A stretch of 35,632 bases of DNA from CALLJL01 sp964627255 (GTDB lineage Bacteria; Acidobacteriota; Aminicenantia; Aminicenantales; CALLJL01). Within the stretch, counting starts at the first letter, position 1. The number at the start of each line of letters is the position of its first letter. Made by a program: the position numbers and the translations under genes. The notes beneath the pieces are model-generated. The model did no database searches. It was given only the letters and a program-made list of their open reading frames with translations, and had not been told where the DNA came from. Shown piece after piece: positions 23,146 through 32,015 of the stretch. Location of the stretch: assembly GCA_964627255.1 (NCBI GenBank), contig CAZVIN010000060.1, forward strand, positions 1-35,632, read 5' to 3'.

Positions 23146-24915
23146 ATGGCCACAGCAGTTGAAACCTGGGTAGAAGAACAGGCCAGGTTGGCCCAGCCGG
23201 CTCGCGTCCATTGGTGTGACGGGACTGAAGGCGAGGCCCTCCGGTTGCTGGAAATCGGGTTAAATGAAGAAAGGCTGAATGGGCCGGTTTTTATCGAGCT
23301 AAACCATAAGAAATGGCCCAAAGCCTACCTCCATCGAAGCCATCCCACCGATGTCGCCCGAACTGAGCACCTCACTTACGTCTGCCATCCCAGCCGGGAG
23401 ATGAGCGGCCCCAACAACAACTGGATGGAACCCAGCGAGGCGAAAAAGATGCTGACGCGGCTCTCTACTGGCTGTATGAAGGGCCGAACCATGTATGTTC
23501 TTCCCTACATGATGGGTCATCCCGACTCTCCTTATGCTAAGGCCTGCGTCCAAATAACTGATAGCACTTATGTGGCTGTAAGCATGCGCATCATGACCCG
23601 GTTGGGAAAACAGGCCTTGGAAAAGCTCAAGAACCGCAATGATTTTGTCCGCGGTTTTCATTCTGTCGGCGACCTCAGCCCCAAGCGCCGGTTCATCATG
23701 CATTTTCCTGACGATAACTTAGTCTGGAGCATCGGCTCCGGTTATGGAGGTAACGCCCTTTTAGGGAAAAAATGTTTTTCCTTAAGAATTGCCTCCTGGC
23801 TCGGCTACCGGCAGGGGTGGCTGGCCGAGCACATGGTGATCATGGGTATCGAAGACCCGCATGGCGAGGTCACCTATATTTGCGCGGCTTTCCCCAGCGC
23901 TTGCGGTAAAACTAATTTGGCCATGATGGAGTCAGCCCTTGGGGGCTATCGAGTCTGGACCTTAGGAGACGATATCGCCTGGTTAAATATTGGCCCTGAT
24001 GGTCGCCTCTATGCGATCAATCCCGAATCTGGCTATTTCGGCGTCGCTCCGGGAACTTCGATGTCCTCTAATCCCAATATGATGCGGACCCTCCGCCGCG
24101 GTCTTTTTACCCCGACTCTATTCACCAACGTCGCCCTCAACCCGGAAACCAACGAGCCGTGGTGGGAAGGCTTGGATGGTCCGATACCGGAAAATCTCCT
24201 CGATTGGCAGGGAAGACCTTGGAGGGCTCAATCCAAGGAAAAGGCGGCTCACCCTAACTCTCGGTTCACGGTTTCCATTTATAATACTCCAACCTTGTCC
24301 CCTGAATTTGATAACCCTCAAGGAGTGCCGATTTCCGCCATCATTTTTGGAGGAAGACGGGCTCATTTGATTCCCTTGGTTGTCGAAGGTTTCGACTGGG
24401 CCCACGGCGTTTTTCTGGGAGCACGGATGGGCTCAGAGACTACAGCTGCGGCGGCCGGCGAGGTGGGGGTTGTTCGTCGCGACCCAATGGCTATGCTCCC
24501 CTTCTGTGGTTATAACCTCGGGGTTTATTTCCGCCACTGGATAAACATGGGGCAGAGATTAGTCAACCCACCAAAGATTTTCGCCGTTAACTGGTTTCGT
24601 CTCGATGAAAAGGGCCGCTTTATCTGGCCCGGGTTTGGTGAAAATATCCGCGTTATAAAATGGATTGTAGACAGAGTCAAAGGCCGAGTGGGAGCCAAGG
24701 AAACCGCCATCGGTCTGCTCCCTCGCCTGGAAGACCTGGAACTTGACGGCCTTAATGTGCCTCGAGAGAGGATAGCGTCGCTTTTTGAAGTAAAACTTCC
24801 CGAGTGGAAAGGCGAGGTAGCCGAAGTCCGCCGCTTTTTAAAACAATACGGCCAGCACATCCCCCGGGAAATCCAGGACGACTTGGAGGAGCTGGAAAAA
24901 GCCATTAAGGCATAG
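23146..24915 (+). CDS. pckG: Phosphoenolpyruvate carboxykinase (GTP)
   Basis: This cytoplasmic enzyme interconverts oxaloacetate plus GTP with phosphoenolpyruvate, GDP and CO2, linking the citric-acid cycle to gluconeogenesis. The 589-aa length is right for the GTP-dependent family, which is unrelated in detail to the ATP-type PckA. The kinase-1a loop FPSACGKTN has the hyper-reactive Cys253, Lys255 and Thr256. Other family blocks are TYVCHPSREMSGPNNNW near the N-terminus, GDDIAWLNIGPDGRLYAINPE, and FGENIRVIKWI near the C-terminus. The SD before ATG 23146 is weak. With the carboxylase trio earlier in the window, it could connect propionate-derived succinyl units to sugar synthesis; that link is inference. 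Confidence 0.96.
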   Translation: MATAVETWVEEQARLAQPARVHWCDGTEGEALRLLEIGLNEERLNGPVFIELNHKKWPKAYLHRSHPTDVARTEHLTYVCHPSREMSGPNNNWMEPSEAKKMLTRLSTGCMKGRTMYVLPYMMGHPDSPYAKACVQITDSTYVAVSMRIMTRLGKQALEKLKNRNDFVRGFHSVGDLSPKRRFIMHFPDDNLVWSIGSGYGGNALLGKKCFSLRIASWLGYRQGWLAEHMVIMGIEDPHGEVTYICAAFPSACGKTNLAMMESALGGYRVWTLGDDIAWLNIGPDGRLYAINPESGYFGVAPGTSMSSNPNMMRTLRRGLFTPTLFTNVALNPETNEPWWEGLDGPIPENLLDWQGRPWRAQSKEKAAHPNSRFTVSIYNTPTLSPEFDNPQGVPISAIIFGGRRAHLIPLVVEGFDWAHGVFLGARMGSETTAAAAGEVGVVRRDPMAMLPFCGYNLGVYFRHWINMGQRLVNPPKIFAVNWFRLDEKGRFIWPGFGENIRVIKWIVDRVKGRVGAKETAIGLLPRLEDLELDGLNVPRERIASLFEVKLPEWKGEVAEVRRFLKQYGQHIPREIQDDLEELEKAIKA

Positions 24916-25102
24916 GATTTATGTTATTCTACCTTTTTATGACCGAACCTTCTGAAATTGCCTTTTATTATCGCCTTGAGCGAATCCAGGCCAAGGATAG
25001 GTCTCAAAAAAGAGGGACAATTCGCCAGAAGCCAAAAGATGGCTTAAGGCAAAAATAATCAAAGTGATTAAATAAAAAATCGAATAAGGAGTAATAGCGG
25101 GC

Positions 25103-26458
25103 ATGAAAAAATATCCGTCCATAGCCATGGCCGTTCCCGAAATCCTTCTCCCCCGCCCCGGAATTGACTTAAGCCGCTGGGCAGTTATTGCTTGCGACCA
25201 GCATACGTCTGAACCTGAATACTGGAAAAAAGTGGAAGCTTTCGTTGCCGATTCGCCTTCGGCTTTGAATTTAATTTTCCCTGAAGTCTACCTTAAAGAG
25301 AAAGAGCCGGAAGTGCGGATTAAGCGGATTAGAGAAATGATGCGGCGCTACATAGAAGAAAATATCTTTGTCCGCTATGATGGCTTGGTTTATGTGGAAA
25401 GAACAGTCACCAGCGGGAAACGTCGCGGCCTCCTCCTCTGTCTTGACTTGGAGCAGTATGATTATAACCCCGGCGCCAAAACGTTAATCCGGGCAACGGA
25501 AGGGACTATCTTAGAAAGGATTCCACCACGCGTTAAAATCAGGGAAGGAGCGCCGCTGGAGCTCCCTCATGTTCTGGTCCTCATTGATGACCCCGAAGAC
25601 TTAGTTTTCGGCTTTGTTCAGAAAAAGATAAGAAACGAAGACCACGGTCTGCAAAAGCTGTATGATTTTGACTTGATGTTTAATTCGGGTCACGTCGCGG
25701 GCTGGCTCATCACTGACCCGCAAATAGAAAAGTCCGTCACCGAGGCTTTAAGTAAACTCGCCACGCCTCAATATTTTATTTCTCGCTACCAGCTTGCGGC
25801 TGAGACGCCGGTTCTTCTTTATGCTGTCGGTGACGGCAACCATTCTTTGGCCACCGCGAAGACCATTTGGGAAAAGCAAAAACAGCAGTGGGCAGAGAAG
25901 AAGGCTGATTTTGATTTTGACTCCAAACTGCGTTATGCCATGGTGGAGCTGGTCAATCTCCACGACCCGGCCTTGGTTTTTGAACCTATCCACCGGGTAG
26001 TCTTTGCCCTCCGGCAGCCGGCCAGCTTGGTTAAAACCATGCAATCATACTTCGGCAACAAAATTCGCTTGACCCCGGTTCAATCCCTTGAAGTCATAAA
26101 GACTAAGCTAAAAGAGCTGCCTATCAACATTCATGGCTTTGGCTTCCTCAGCGAGACGCACACTCTATTTATCGAAATCTTTGACCCGGCGAGCAACTTA
26201 TCTGTCGGCACTTTGCAAGCCTTTCTGGATGAGTTTCTCAAGCGAGGCGAGGCGGAAGGCATTGATTACGTCCACGGAGAAGAAGCCGTCGTCATTTTAG
26301 GTCGCCAGCCTGGAAACTGTGGCTTTTACCTTCCGGCTATGGACAAAAATCAGCTTTTTAAGACTGTTATCCAAGAGGGAGTCCTGCCGCGCAAAACTTT
26401 TTCCTTGGGTGAAGCTTGGGAGAAAAGATTCTATCTTGAAGCTCGGCCCCTGAGTTGA
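25103..26458 (+). CDS. DUF1015 family protein
   Basis: A 451-aa cytoplasmic protein of the DUF1015 family, whose activity I cannot name. Family marks are the N-terminal VPEILLPRPGIDLSRWAVIACDQHTSEPEYW block, RYDGLVYVERTVTSGKRRGLL (about residues 94-114), and the highly conserved GDGNHSLATAK (243-253) in the middle. Distributed acidic and His residues in the last block suggest an enzyme rather than a structural protein. GGAG lies about 13 nt before ATG 25103. DUF1015 genes often accompany phosphoglycerate or serine genes in other genomes; here the neighbours are pckG upstream (187 nt) and a HAD-like gene downstream (109 nt), all on the same strand. Confidence 0.88.
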   Translation: MKKYPSIAMAVPEILLPRPGIDLSRWAVIACDQHTSEPEYWKKVEAFVADSPSALNLIFPEVYLKEKEPEVRIKRIREMMRRYIEENIFVRYDGLVYVERTVTSGKRRGLLLCLDLEQYDYNPGAKTLIRATEGTILERIPPRVKIREGAPLELPHVLVLIDDPEDLVFGFVQKKIRNEDHGLQKLYDFDLMFNSGHVAGWLITDPQIEKSVTEALSKLATPQYFISRYQLAAETPVLLYAVGDGNHSLATAKTIWEKQKQQWAEKKADFDFDSKLRYAMVELVNLHDPALVFEPIHRVVFALRQPASLVKTMQSYFGNKIRLTPVQSLEVIKTKLKELPINIHGFGFLSETHTLFIEIFDPASNLSVGTLQAFLDEFLKRGEAEGIDYVHGEEAVVILGRQPGNCGFYLPAMDKNQLFKTVIQEGVLPRKTFSLGEAWEKRFYLEARPLS

Positions 26459-26567
26459 GAGGGACAAGCGTTAACGGCCCGGGGCTCTTTTATAACCTGA
26501 AAATTGATAAACCCCAAAAAAATTTGCGGCTCTCAGGATATTTGAGGATGAACTTGAGTAGGAAGAA

Positions 26568-27299
26568 ATGAAGAAAAACCAGCGAAGCCAGCTTATTTTT
26601 TGGGACTGGACAGGCACCTTAGCCGATGAATCTCGTCTCGACCAGGCTGTTTGTTCAGAGATAGAAAAAGCCATCGCCACCCGCCATCGACTCTCCTTAG
26701 ACAAGGCAGCGCGACTTTTTCGCGATTACTTAAAGTCACTCGAGAATACCTGGGAGTGGCATGATTATGTCCGACATAGCCAGAAATTTGGCCTTCCCTG
26801 GAAAAAATTCCAAAGGCTTCATCTCGATAAACTGTGCCTCCTGCCTCAGGCCAAGGAAATTCTCTTCTGGTCCAAGAAAATGGGGTATCGAAATATCCTG
26901 GCGACTAACGCTGTTCGGAAAGTGGTTACCCTTCGCTTAAATTATTTAAAGATTCAACCTCTCTTTGAGGCGATAATAACCAGCGATGATGTAAGCAGCC
27001 TCAAAGAGAGCGGCCTTCATTTCGAACACGGTCTAAAACTTTTTGCCGCGAAACCGGCTGATTGCTTTTCCGTCGGTGATAACCCCGTTCAAGATATCGC
27101 TTCGGCCCACCGCCTCGGACTAAAAACAATCTATTGCGCCTTCGGCCAGAATCTTACCCATTATCATACCTCTCACCTCAGTTCCAACCGCCAGGAGCCA
27201 GTGCAGGCAGACTACACCATCTCTTCTTTACTCGAGGTCAAAGAAATTCTGGATTCAATAAAAATAGGAAAAAAGAGTATTGGAAGTCGGCCGAAATAG
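26568..27299 (+). CDS. HAD-like hydrolase with a modified DxD motif
   Basis: A 243-aa protein of the phosphoglycolate-phosphatase-like branch of the HAD superfamily. Motif I reads FWDWTGTLAD: the nucleophile Asp13 is present, but the second Asp, the general acid/base, is replaced by Thr15. Motif II is ILATNA, a lysine for motif III lies near SSLKESG, and motif IV is SVGDNPVQDIASAHRLG with GDxxxD intact. A helical cap domain lies between motifs I and II. The replacement resembles the DKTGT motif of P-type ATPases and may slow phosphate release or indicate a different reaction. A good SD (AGGAAG) precedes ATG 26568. The downstream neighbour is a polypurine tract. Confidence 0.82.
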   Translation: MKKNQRSQLIFWDWTGTLADESRLDQAVCSEIEKAIATRHRLSLDKAARLFRDYLKSLENTWEWHDYVRHSQKFGLPWKKFQRLHLDKLCLLPQAKEILFWSKKMGYRNILATNAVRKVVTLRLNYLKIQPLFEAIITSDDVSSLKESGLHFEHGLKLFAAKPADCFSVGDNPVQDIASAHRLGLKTIYCAFGQNLTHYHTSHLSSNRQEPVQADYTISSLLEVKEILDSIKIGKKSIGSRPK

Positions 27300-27370
27300 A
27301 CCGAATGATCTAAAAGGCAACAGCGACTCTTTTGCCCAAAGCTCGTAAGCAGGAGCGACAGAGCAACCTA

Positions 27371-27690
27371 AAAGAAGATAGGATGGAAGGGAGAAGAGAA
27401 AGAGCCAGGGGAAAGCTAAGAAAAAGAGGAAAAAGTCCAGAAAAAAGAAAAAGACAGAGAAAAGAATTAAATAAAACAATATAAAGAGAAGAGAAGCAAG
27501 GTGGAAAGGAAAGGAGACGAAAGCCAAGCTAAGCAAAGGTAAGGAGAGGATAAGAGAGGAGAGGAGACGAAAGGAGAGGAAGAGAAGAGAAGAGAAGAAA
27601 AGAAAGGTGGAGTGGAGTGGAAAGTAAAGGAGACAAAAGAAAAGAAGTGAAATGAGAGGAAGAAACAAGAAAGAAGAAGGGAAAGAAAAA
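27371..27690 (+). repeat. Long polypurine/polypyrimidine tract
   Basis: About 89% of plus-strand bases over these 320 bp are purines by hand count. The densest part is 27541-27690, built from GGAGAGGA, GAAGAGAAGA and GGAGTGGAGTGG words. It fills most of the 436-bp gap between the HAD and RNA methyltransferase genes, where no gene is supported. A minus-strand open frame across it (27255-27668) encodes only Leu/Phe/Ser low complexity. Such tracts can form triplex or slipped structures; no function is shown. Confidence 0.75.
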
Positions 27691-27735
27691 AACGGCCAAT
27701 TAGAATGAAGGGAACTGCGCAGGATAGAAGATAAA

Positions 27736-28845
27736 ATGGCTGAGCCGCTTTGCCCTTATTTCCGCCGCTGCGGTGGCTGTCTCTATCAACATATTGACTA
27801 TCCCGAGCAGCTCAGGAAAAAGGCGGCGGCGGTCGAGCAAGCCACTGGTCTCTCTTCGATTGAAGTCTTCTCGGGTGAACCCTATTTTTATCGCAACCGC
27901 ATGGATTTTATTTTTCACCCTGGTGGACTCGGACTAAGAGAAAGGCGGCGCTGGTGGCGGGTGGTTGACGTCGAGCGCTGCGTTATCGCCACCGAACCTC
28001 TCAATGTTTGGGTTCAGGAAATCAGGCATTTCTTCCAGCCAGTGGAAGCCTTTGACCTTCGCTCTAAGAGGGGAACCTTCCGTTTTGCGGTTATCCGGAC
28101 AACGAGCTTGGAGTCTTCAATTTCCATCGTTCTGAATCAAGAAGCGGAAAATTTGACTTCTGCTTTGAACCAGGTGCGGCAATGGGCTGAAAGCGCTTCA
28201 GCTCAAAACGTTATCGCCACTTTTGTTCCCCCCAATCGGGATGTTAGCATCAGCGAAAATTATCAAGTGATAAAAGGCTGCGCCTATCTCGAGACAGAAT
28301 TATTGGGCCAAAAATTCCAGTTTCCGGTGCAGGGATTTTTTCAAAATAACCCAGAGATGACCGCAAAACTCCATCGCTTCTGTCGTTCTATTCTGGAAAA
28401 CCACACTGGTCGCCACGCCTCTCTTCTGGACCTTTATGCGGGAGTGGGACCTTTTGCTTTGCTTAACGCCGACCTTTTTGACAAACTCTATCTCGTCGAG
28501 AATTACGGCCCGGCCATCGAGGCCGCTAAACAAAATGCTCTCCGCCAGGGAAAGAAGAATGTCATACCAATACTGGCTGAGGCGAAGGAGATTCAACGAT
28601 TGCCTCTTCCCTCTCCTACCGTAGTCGTCGCTGACCCGCCCCGCAGCGGCCTCCATCCTCACGTGGTGAAATACCTTAATTTTGTCAAGCCAAAGGTAAT
28701 TCTCTATGTTTCCTGTAATGTCCGCCAGTTACGGCATGATTTGGCGGCTCTTTCCGGCTATCAGGCACGACGAATCGCTCTTTTTGATTTCTTCCCGCAA
28801 ACCCCTCATCTGGAAGTGGTGGTGGAGTTACGGCTTAGCTCATGA
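27736..28845 (+). CDS. RlmD/TrmA-family 23S rRNA/tRNA (uracil-5-)-methyltransferase
   Basis: A 369-aa SAM-dependent RNA m5U methyltransferase. It has a 4Fe-4S cysteine set near the N-terminus, C6, C12 and C15 (CPYFRRCGGC) with C82 (ERCV) as probable fourth ligand, as in RlmD/RumA. The SAM site is LLDLYAGVGPFAL, the catalytic core includes ADPPRSGLHP, and the nucleophile is Cys327 in YVSCNVRQL. The N-terminal TRAM domain of E. coli RlmD is missing; the protein starts directly at the cluster. Whether it acts on U747/U1939 of 23S rRNA or U54 of tRNA cannot be told. Its ATG follows the polypurine tract; only a weak SD (AGGA) is present. Confidence 0.88.
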   Translation: MAEPLCPYFRRCGGCLYQHIDYPEQLRKKAAAVEQATGLSSIEVFSGEPYFYRNRMDFIFHPGGLGLRERRRWWRVVDVERCVIATEPLNVWVQEIRHFFQPVEAFDLRSKRGTFRFAVIRTTSLESSISIVLNQEAENLTSALNQVRQWAESASAQNVIATFVPPNRDVSISENYQVIKGCAYLETELLGQKFQFPVQGFFQNNPEMTAKLHRFCRSILENHTGRHASLLDLYAGVGPFALLNADLFDKLYLVENYGPAIEAAKQNALRQGKKNVIPILAEAKEIQRLPLPSPTVVVADPPRSGLHPHVVKYLNFVKPKVILYVSCNVRQLRHDLAALSGYQARRIALFDFFPQTPHLEVVVELRLSS

Positions 28846-29097
28846 AATAGACTTAAGGTCCTTTTGATATTGCTATTAAAATTGATTTAATAGGTCTCAG
28901 ACTCTTACTCAGATAAGTTGGAAATAGGCGGCTCTTTTAAACCTCCCTTGGCTATCGTTGTTTTAAAAAGGCCCTTTGAGCGCTGCGACCAGAATAAAAG
29001 ATTATTTATTGCATCTAAGTTGATTTCGCCTAAGTCGGCACCCCGCCCGAAGGATGGAGCCAAAAAACTGGGTATCTTTTAAAGCTGCCAAAAAAAG

Positions 29098-30477
29098 TTA
29101 CATCGAGATGAAAATAGAAAAGCCGCCGCCTTCACCGAAGCGCGGGTTAACTATTTTGCTCAGGATGGAACCGAAAGTATAATTTAGGCTTACCCTAAAA
29201 TAATAATCATAGGCGGTTTCAAGCTGACGTCGCCGGAGAATCACCTCTTCCAAGGTGGCTCCCCTTCGCGGTAGAGAAAGTTGGTCATGTATCCGGGAGT
29301 AGTTACCATAAACACTTAAAGACAGGCCTTTAAATAAGCGAAGCGAGACCTCGCTGGAGAGTCGGAGTCGATTCTGCCGCCAATCATGAAAATAATTGGA
29401 CCCTTCAAGAGACAGGCTGACCGTGCCCCATTTACGCTTGAACTCGAAAGCGGCAGTCAACGCCTGACGCCAGAGGTTTTCTTTGGTTTTAAAATAAATC
29501 GTCTCTTCTCGATAGCCCACTAAGGTAAAGCTTAAACGATAAAGGAAACGAAGCTGACGCCGGGTGGATTCAGAATAGGGAAAAACGTTGTATTCAATAG
29601 CCGGGGCAGGAGCGACGCTAAGTTTAGTGTTCTCATAGGTTGAACTGCCCGCAGAAAAATAGGCTCCCACCGACCAGTGGTCATTGAGGCTGCGGACGAC
29701 AAGACCGTGGAAACTCTTAGCCTCATAACTGCTCTTAATTACCTCGTCGCCATAACTGTATTCACTTCGGTCCCAGGAGCCACTTAGAGAAAGCCGAATT
29801 TTCCATTCTGGGGTGACGCGGTTGGCACTAAAAGAGCCATAAAGGCTCTTGGAATCATAGGCTTTTTCTCCGTTCAGGAAAGAGCTGAGACTGAGGCTGA
29901 AGACCCAAAAATTCCAGGGGTCAGCGACCGCGGTGGGTTTAACTGCCTCTAAAAATTTAATTTGGAGGCGGCGGGCCAGAGCCGAATGACCCACAAAACG
30001 CATCAGAGCGGGTTTAAGAGCACTAAGCAACTCCTGACGAACTTCTTCGACGGATGCGGCGGCGGAAACCTCGAAGCTAAGCTCGTCTCCCTCTCCAGAT
30101 AGTTCTTTTTGTCCGCGCAGTCGAAGCGTGTAGATAGCTTTTTCTTCCCCCCTTTGAGCCTGGATTGAAACAACCACTTGGGCCTCTTCTGAGGACAAGA
30201 CTAACTCGAGGAAAGGCAATTCGGATGGCCTTTGAGAGAAAGAAATTATTTCTGGCGGCACGTTTTCCGTCTCGATATAGACCTTAGGCGGGCCGCTCAA
30301 CCGATAGCCCTCCTTAGAGGCGGAGACTGTCTGGGCGGCAGCCGGAGCCAAGGTGAGCCAAAGAAAAATAGAACCGGCGAGCCAAAACCAGAGCCGTTCG
30401 CAAGCCACAGCTCTTCTTTGGCGTTTTCCGCCTGACGCCCCCGCTTTTAAGATATATGTCGATCCCTTATTCTTCAA
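29098..30477 (-). CDS. Outer-membrane beta-barrel-like protein, diverged paralogue
   Basis: A 459-aa envelope protein paralogous to its upstream neighbour. The last ~260 residues are a series of amphipathic strands. Blocks shared with the paralogue include HWSVGA, STYEN, PAPAIEYN, FPYS, RRQLR, YREETIY, FHDWR and SRIHDQLSLP, suggesting an outer-membrane barrel. A ~120-residue periplasmic domain precedes it, and here it lacks the two cysteines of the paralogue. I choose TTG 30477: GAGGTG lies 6 nt upstream, and the length then matches the paralogue (451 aa), with KRQRR leading a signal peptide that ends APAAAQ. An ATG at 30609 would add 44 Lys-rich residues without an SD, and a GTG at 30408 is also possible. 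Function unknown. Confidence 0.72.
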   Translation of the reverse strand: MKNKGSTYILKAGASGGKRQRRAVACERLWFWLAGSIFLWLTLAPAAAQTVSASKEGYRLSGPPKVYIETENVPPEIISFSQRPSELPFLELVLSSEEAQVVVSIQAQRGEEKAIYTLRLRGQKELSGEGDELSFEVSAAASVEEVRQELLSALKPALMRFVGHSALARRLQIKFLEAVKPTAVADPWNFWVFSLSLSSFLNGEKAYDSKSLYGSFSANRVTPEWKIRLSLSGSWDRSEYSYGDEVIKSSYEAKSFHGLVVRSLNDHWSVGAYFSAGSSTYENTKLSVAPAPAIEYNVFPYSESTRRQLRFLYRLSFTLVGYREETIYFKTKENLWRQALTAAFEFKRKWGTVSLSLEGSNYFHDWRQNRLRLSSEVSLRLFKGLSLSVYGNYSRIHDQLSLPRRGATLEEVILRRRQLETAYDYYFRVSLNYTFGSILSKIVNPRFGEGGGFSIFISM

Positions 30478-30659
30478 GGTTTTCACCTCGGCCTCCCTTC
30501 TTTCTTCAGAAAAGCTAAAAATTCCTTTCTCCACCAATTTTTTCAGCCTATTATTCTTACTTGGCTGTTTCTCTCTTTTTTCAATCTTCTTTCTTGCCGC
30601 GACTTTCATCTCTAAGTAATCTGAAGGTTTTTCCCAAAAAGCTAAGGTTTTCTTGAGGC

Positions 30660-32015
30660 TCAGTTAATCTCAATCCTAACCCCGCCGCCTCCTTCAGGGC
30701 CAAACCTCGGGTTAACCACGTTAGTGAAGACCGAGCCAAAACTGTAGCTCAGACCAATCGACAAGAAATAACTATAACTTGTTTCGAGCTGGCGTCGACG
30801 CAGCAACACTTCTTCCAGTGAAGCCCCTTTTTTGGGCAGAGAGAGCTGGTCGTGAATCCTGGAGCCGCCGCCAAGCACATAAAAGCTGAAACCTTTAAAA
30901 AGATAAAGATTAATCACGCCAAAGGAAGTCAACCGATTTTTCCGCCAGTCGTGGAAATAATGAGAGCCACTCAGAGTGGTGGAAATCGTCCCCCATTTTT
31001 CTTTTAAATCGAGAGTCAGGGACAGCGACTGGCTCCAGAGATTTTCTTTGATTTTATCGTAAATAGTCTCCTCGCGATAACGGACAGTCTGCCAGTTGAG
31101 GCGATAAAGGCATCTTAACTGGCGGCGAGAAGAGAAAGAGTAGGGGAAAAAGTTGTATTCGATGGCCGGCGCTGGGTTTAAAGAATATTTTATATTTTCA
31201 TAGGTGGAGGTGGAGGCGTCAACAAAAGCCCCCACTGACCAATGCTCACCCAAGCTCTTAACAAAAAGCCCGGTGAAGCTTCCGCCTTCAGATTGGCTGA
31301 CTATTTTCAAAGCGTTATATTGGAAAGTGCTTCTATTTCCCCCGTAATGAAGGGAAAGTTTTATTTTGCCGGCCGCGGTAACTCGGTTAGCGGAGAGAGT
31401 AACCGAAGTCGATTCATAATGATAATTTGACTCACCGCTAAAATGGCCATAGCCCCTAATATTAAAAATCCAATAATTCCACTTATCCTTAAGTTCCTGA
31501 GGCCTGACTTCGGGGATATAAGAAATAGCTAAATAACGGCGGAGGGGCGTTCGGGCCATATAAGTCATTAGCCCTGTTTTTAGCGCCTGGGCCAAGCCCT
31601 CCCTGATTTCATCCTCAGTATCAGTCTGAGAAGTAAAATACTTTTGCTCCAGGTTTATTCCTTGATAATCGTGCTGGCCCATAAAAGCGAGCGTGTATTC
31701 TCTACCGCCGCTGCCTGTCCTTTGGGTGGTGATTAAGATGTAGACTTGAGCTTCTTTGCGGTCTCGAACATAATTTACAAAGGTTATTTCGGTGCGAATA
31801 TAATCAAGGTCGCAAAGAGAGCAATCAAGGTAAATCTTTGGAGCCTGTTTCTTCAGCTCTTCTATTTCCGAGGGTTTTTGGGCTAATTTGGCTTCTTCCT
31901 GGGCCAAAAGGGGAAGAGCTAAGGAAAGATTAAGAACCAGGAATAAAAGACAAAAAAATGCCTCCAAAAAGAATCCCCGTCGATAATAACCAGGTTGGCT
32001 TGCGTTAATTTTCAT
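30660..32015 (-). CDS. Outer-membrane beta-barrel-like protein with N-terminal CxxC domain
   Basis: A 451-aa secreted protein with signal peptide (core residues ~15-38, ending LLAQEE). Next comes a domain (~55-180) opening KIYLDCSLCDLDYIRTEI with C65 and C68 and containing FVNYVRDRKEAQVYILITTQ, a type I associate with uncharacterised proteins of diderm phyla. The C-terminal ~260 residues alternate hydrophobic and polar residues like a barrel and close with NPRFGPEGGGGVRIEIN. ATG 32015 has AAGGA upstream. The paralogous gene follows after 182 nt on the same strand, a tandem duplication. No enzymatic motif is visible; transport or surface roles are speculative. Confidence 0.75.
   Translation of the reverse strand: MKINASQPGYYRRGFFLEAFFCLLFLVLNLSLALPLLAQEEAKLAQKPSEIEELKKQAPKIYLDCSLCDLDYIRTEITFVNYVRDRKEAQVYILITTQRTGSGGREYTLAFMGQHDYQGINLEQKYFTSQTDTEDEIREGLAQALKTGLMTYMARTPLRRYLAISYIPEVRPQELKDKWNYWIFNIRGYGHFSGESNYHYESTSVTLSANRVTAAGKIKLSLHYGGNRSTFQYNALKIVSQSEGGSFTGLFVKSLGEHWSVGAFVDASTSTYENIKYSLNPAPAIEYNFFPYSFSSRRQLRCLYRLNWQTVRYREETIYDKIKENLWSQSLSLTLDLKEKWGTISTTLSGSHYFHDWRKNRLTSFGVINLYLFKGFSFYVLGGGSRIHDQLSLPKKGASLEEVLLRRRQLETSYSYFLSIGLSYSFGSVFTNVVNPRFGPEGGGGVRIEIN

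Noticed and set aside
25030..25055. AAGCCA/TGGCTT stem-loop upstream of the DUF1015 gene
   Set aside because: Short stem followed by A-rich DNA rather than a U-run; no known leader motif.
24921..25058. 45-codon plus-strand frame between pckG and the DUF1015 gene
   Set aside because: Readable as a charged peptide, but no usable SD, no family similarity, and codon pattern not distinctive; left as noise.
27255..27668. 137-codon minus-strand hydrophobic frame
   Set aside because: Product of the polypyrimidine strand (Leu/Phe/Ser only); not a believable membrane protein.
29037..29061. GC-rich hairpin (UUCG loop on the minus strand) beyond the barrel gene
   Set aside because: Stable-looking stem, but no U-run follows on the minus strand, and on the plus strand it is followed by A's; not called a terminator.
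30478..30609. N-terminal extension of the downstream barrel protein to ATG 30609
   Set aside because: The 44 extra residues are Lys/Arg/Glu-rich, lack an SD, would put the signal peptide about 75 residues into the protein, and are absent in the paralogue.
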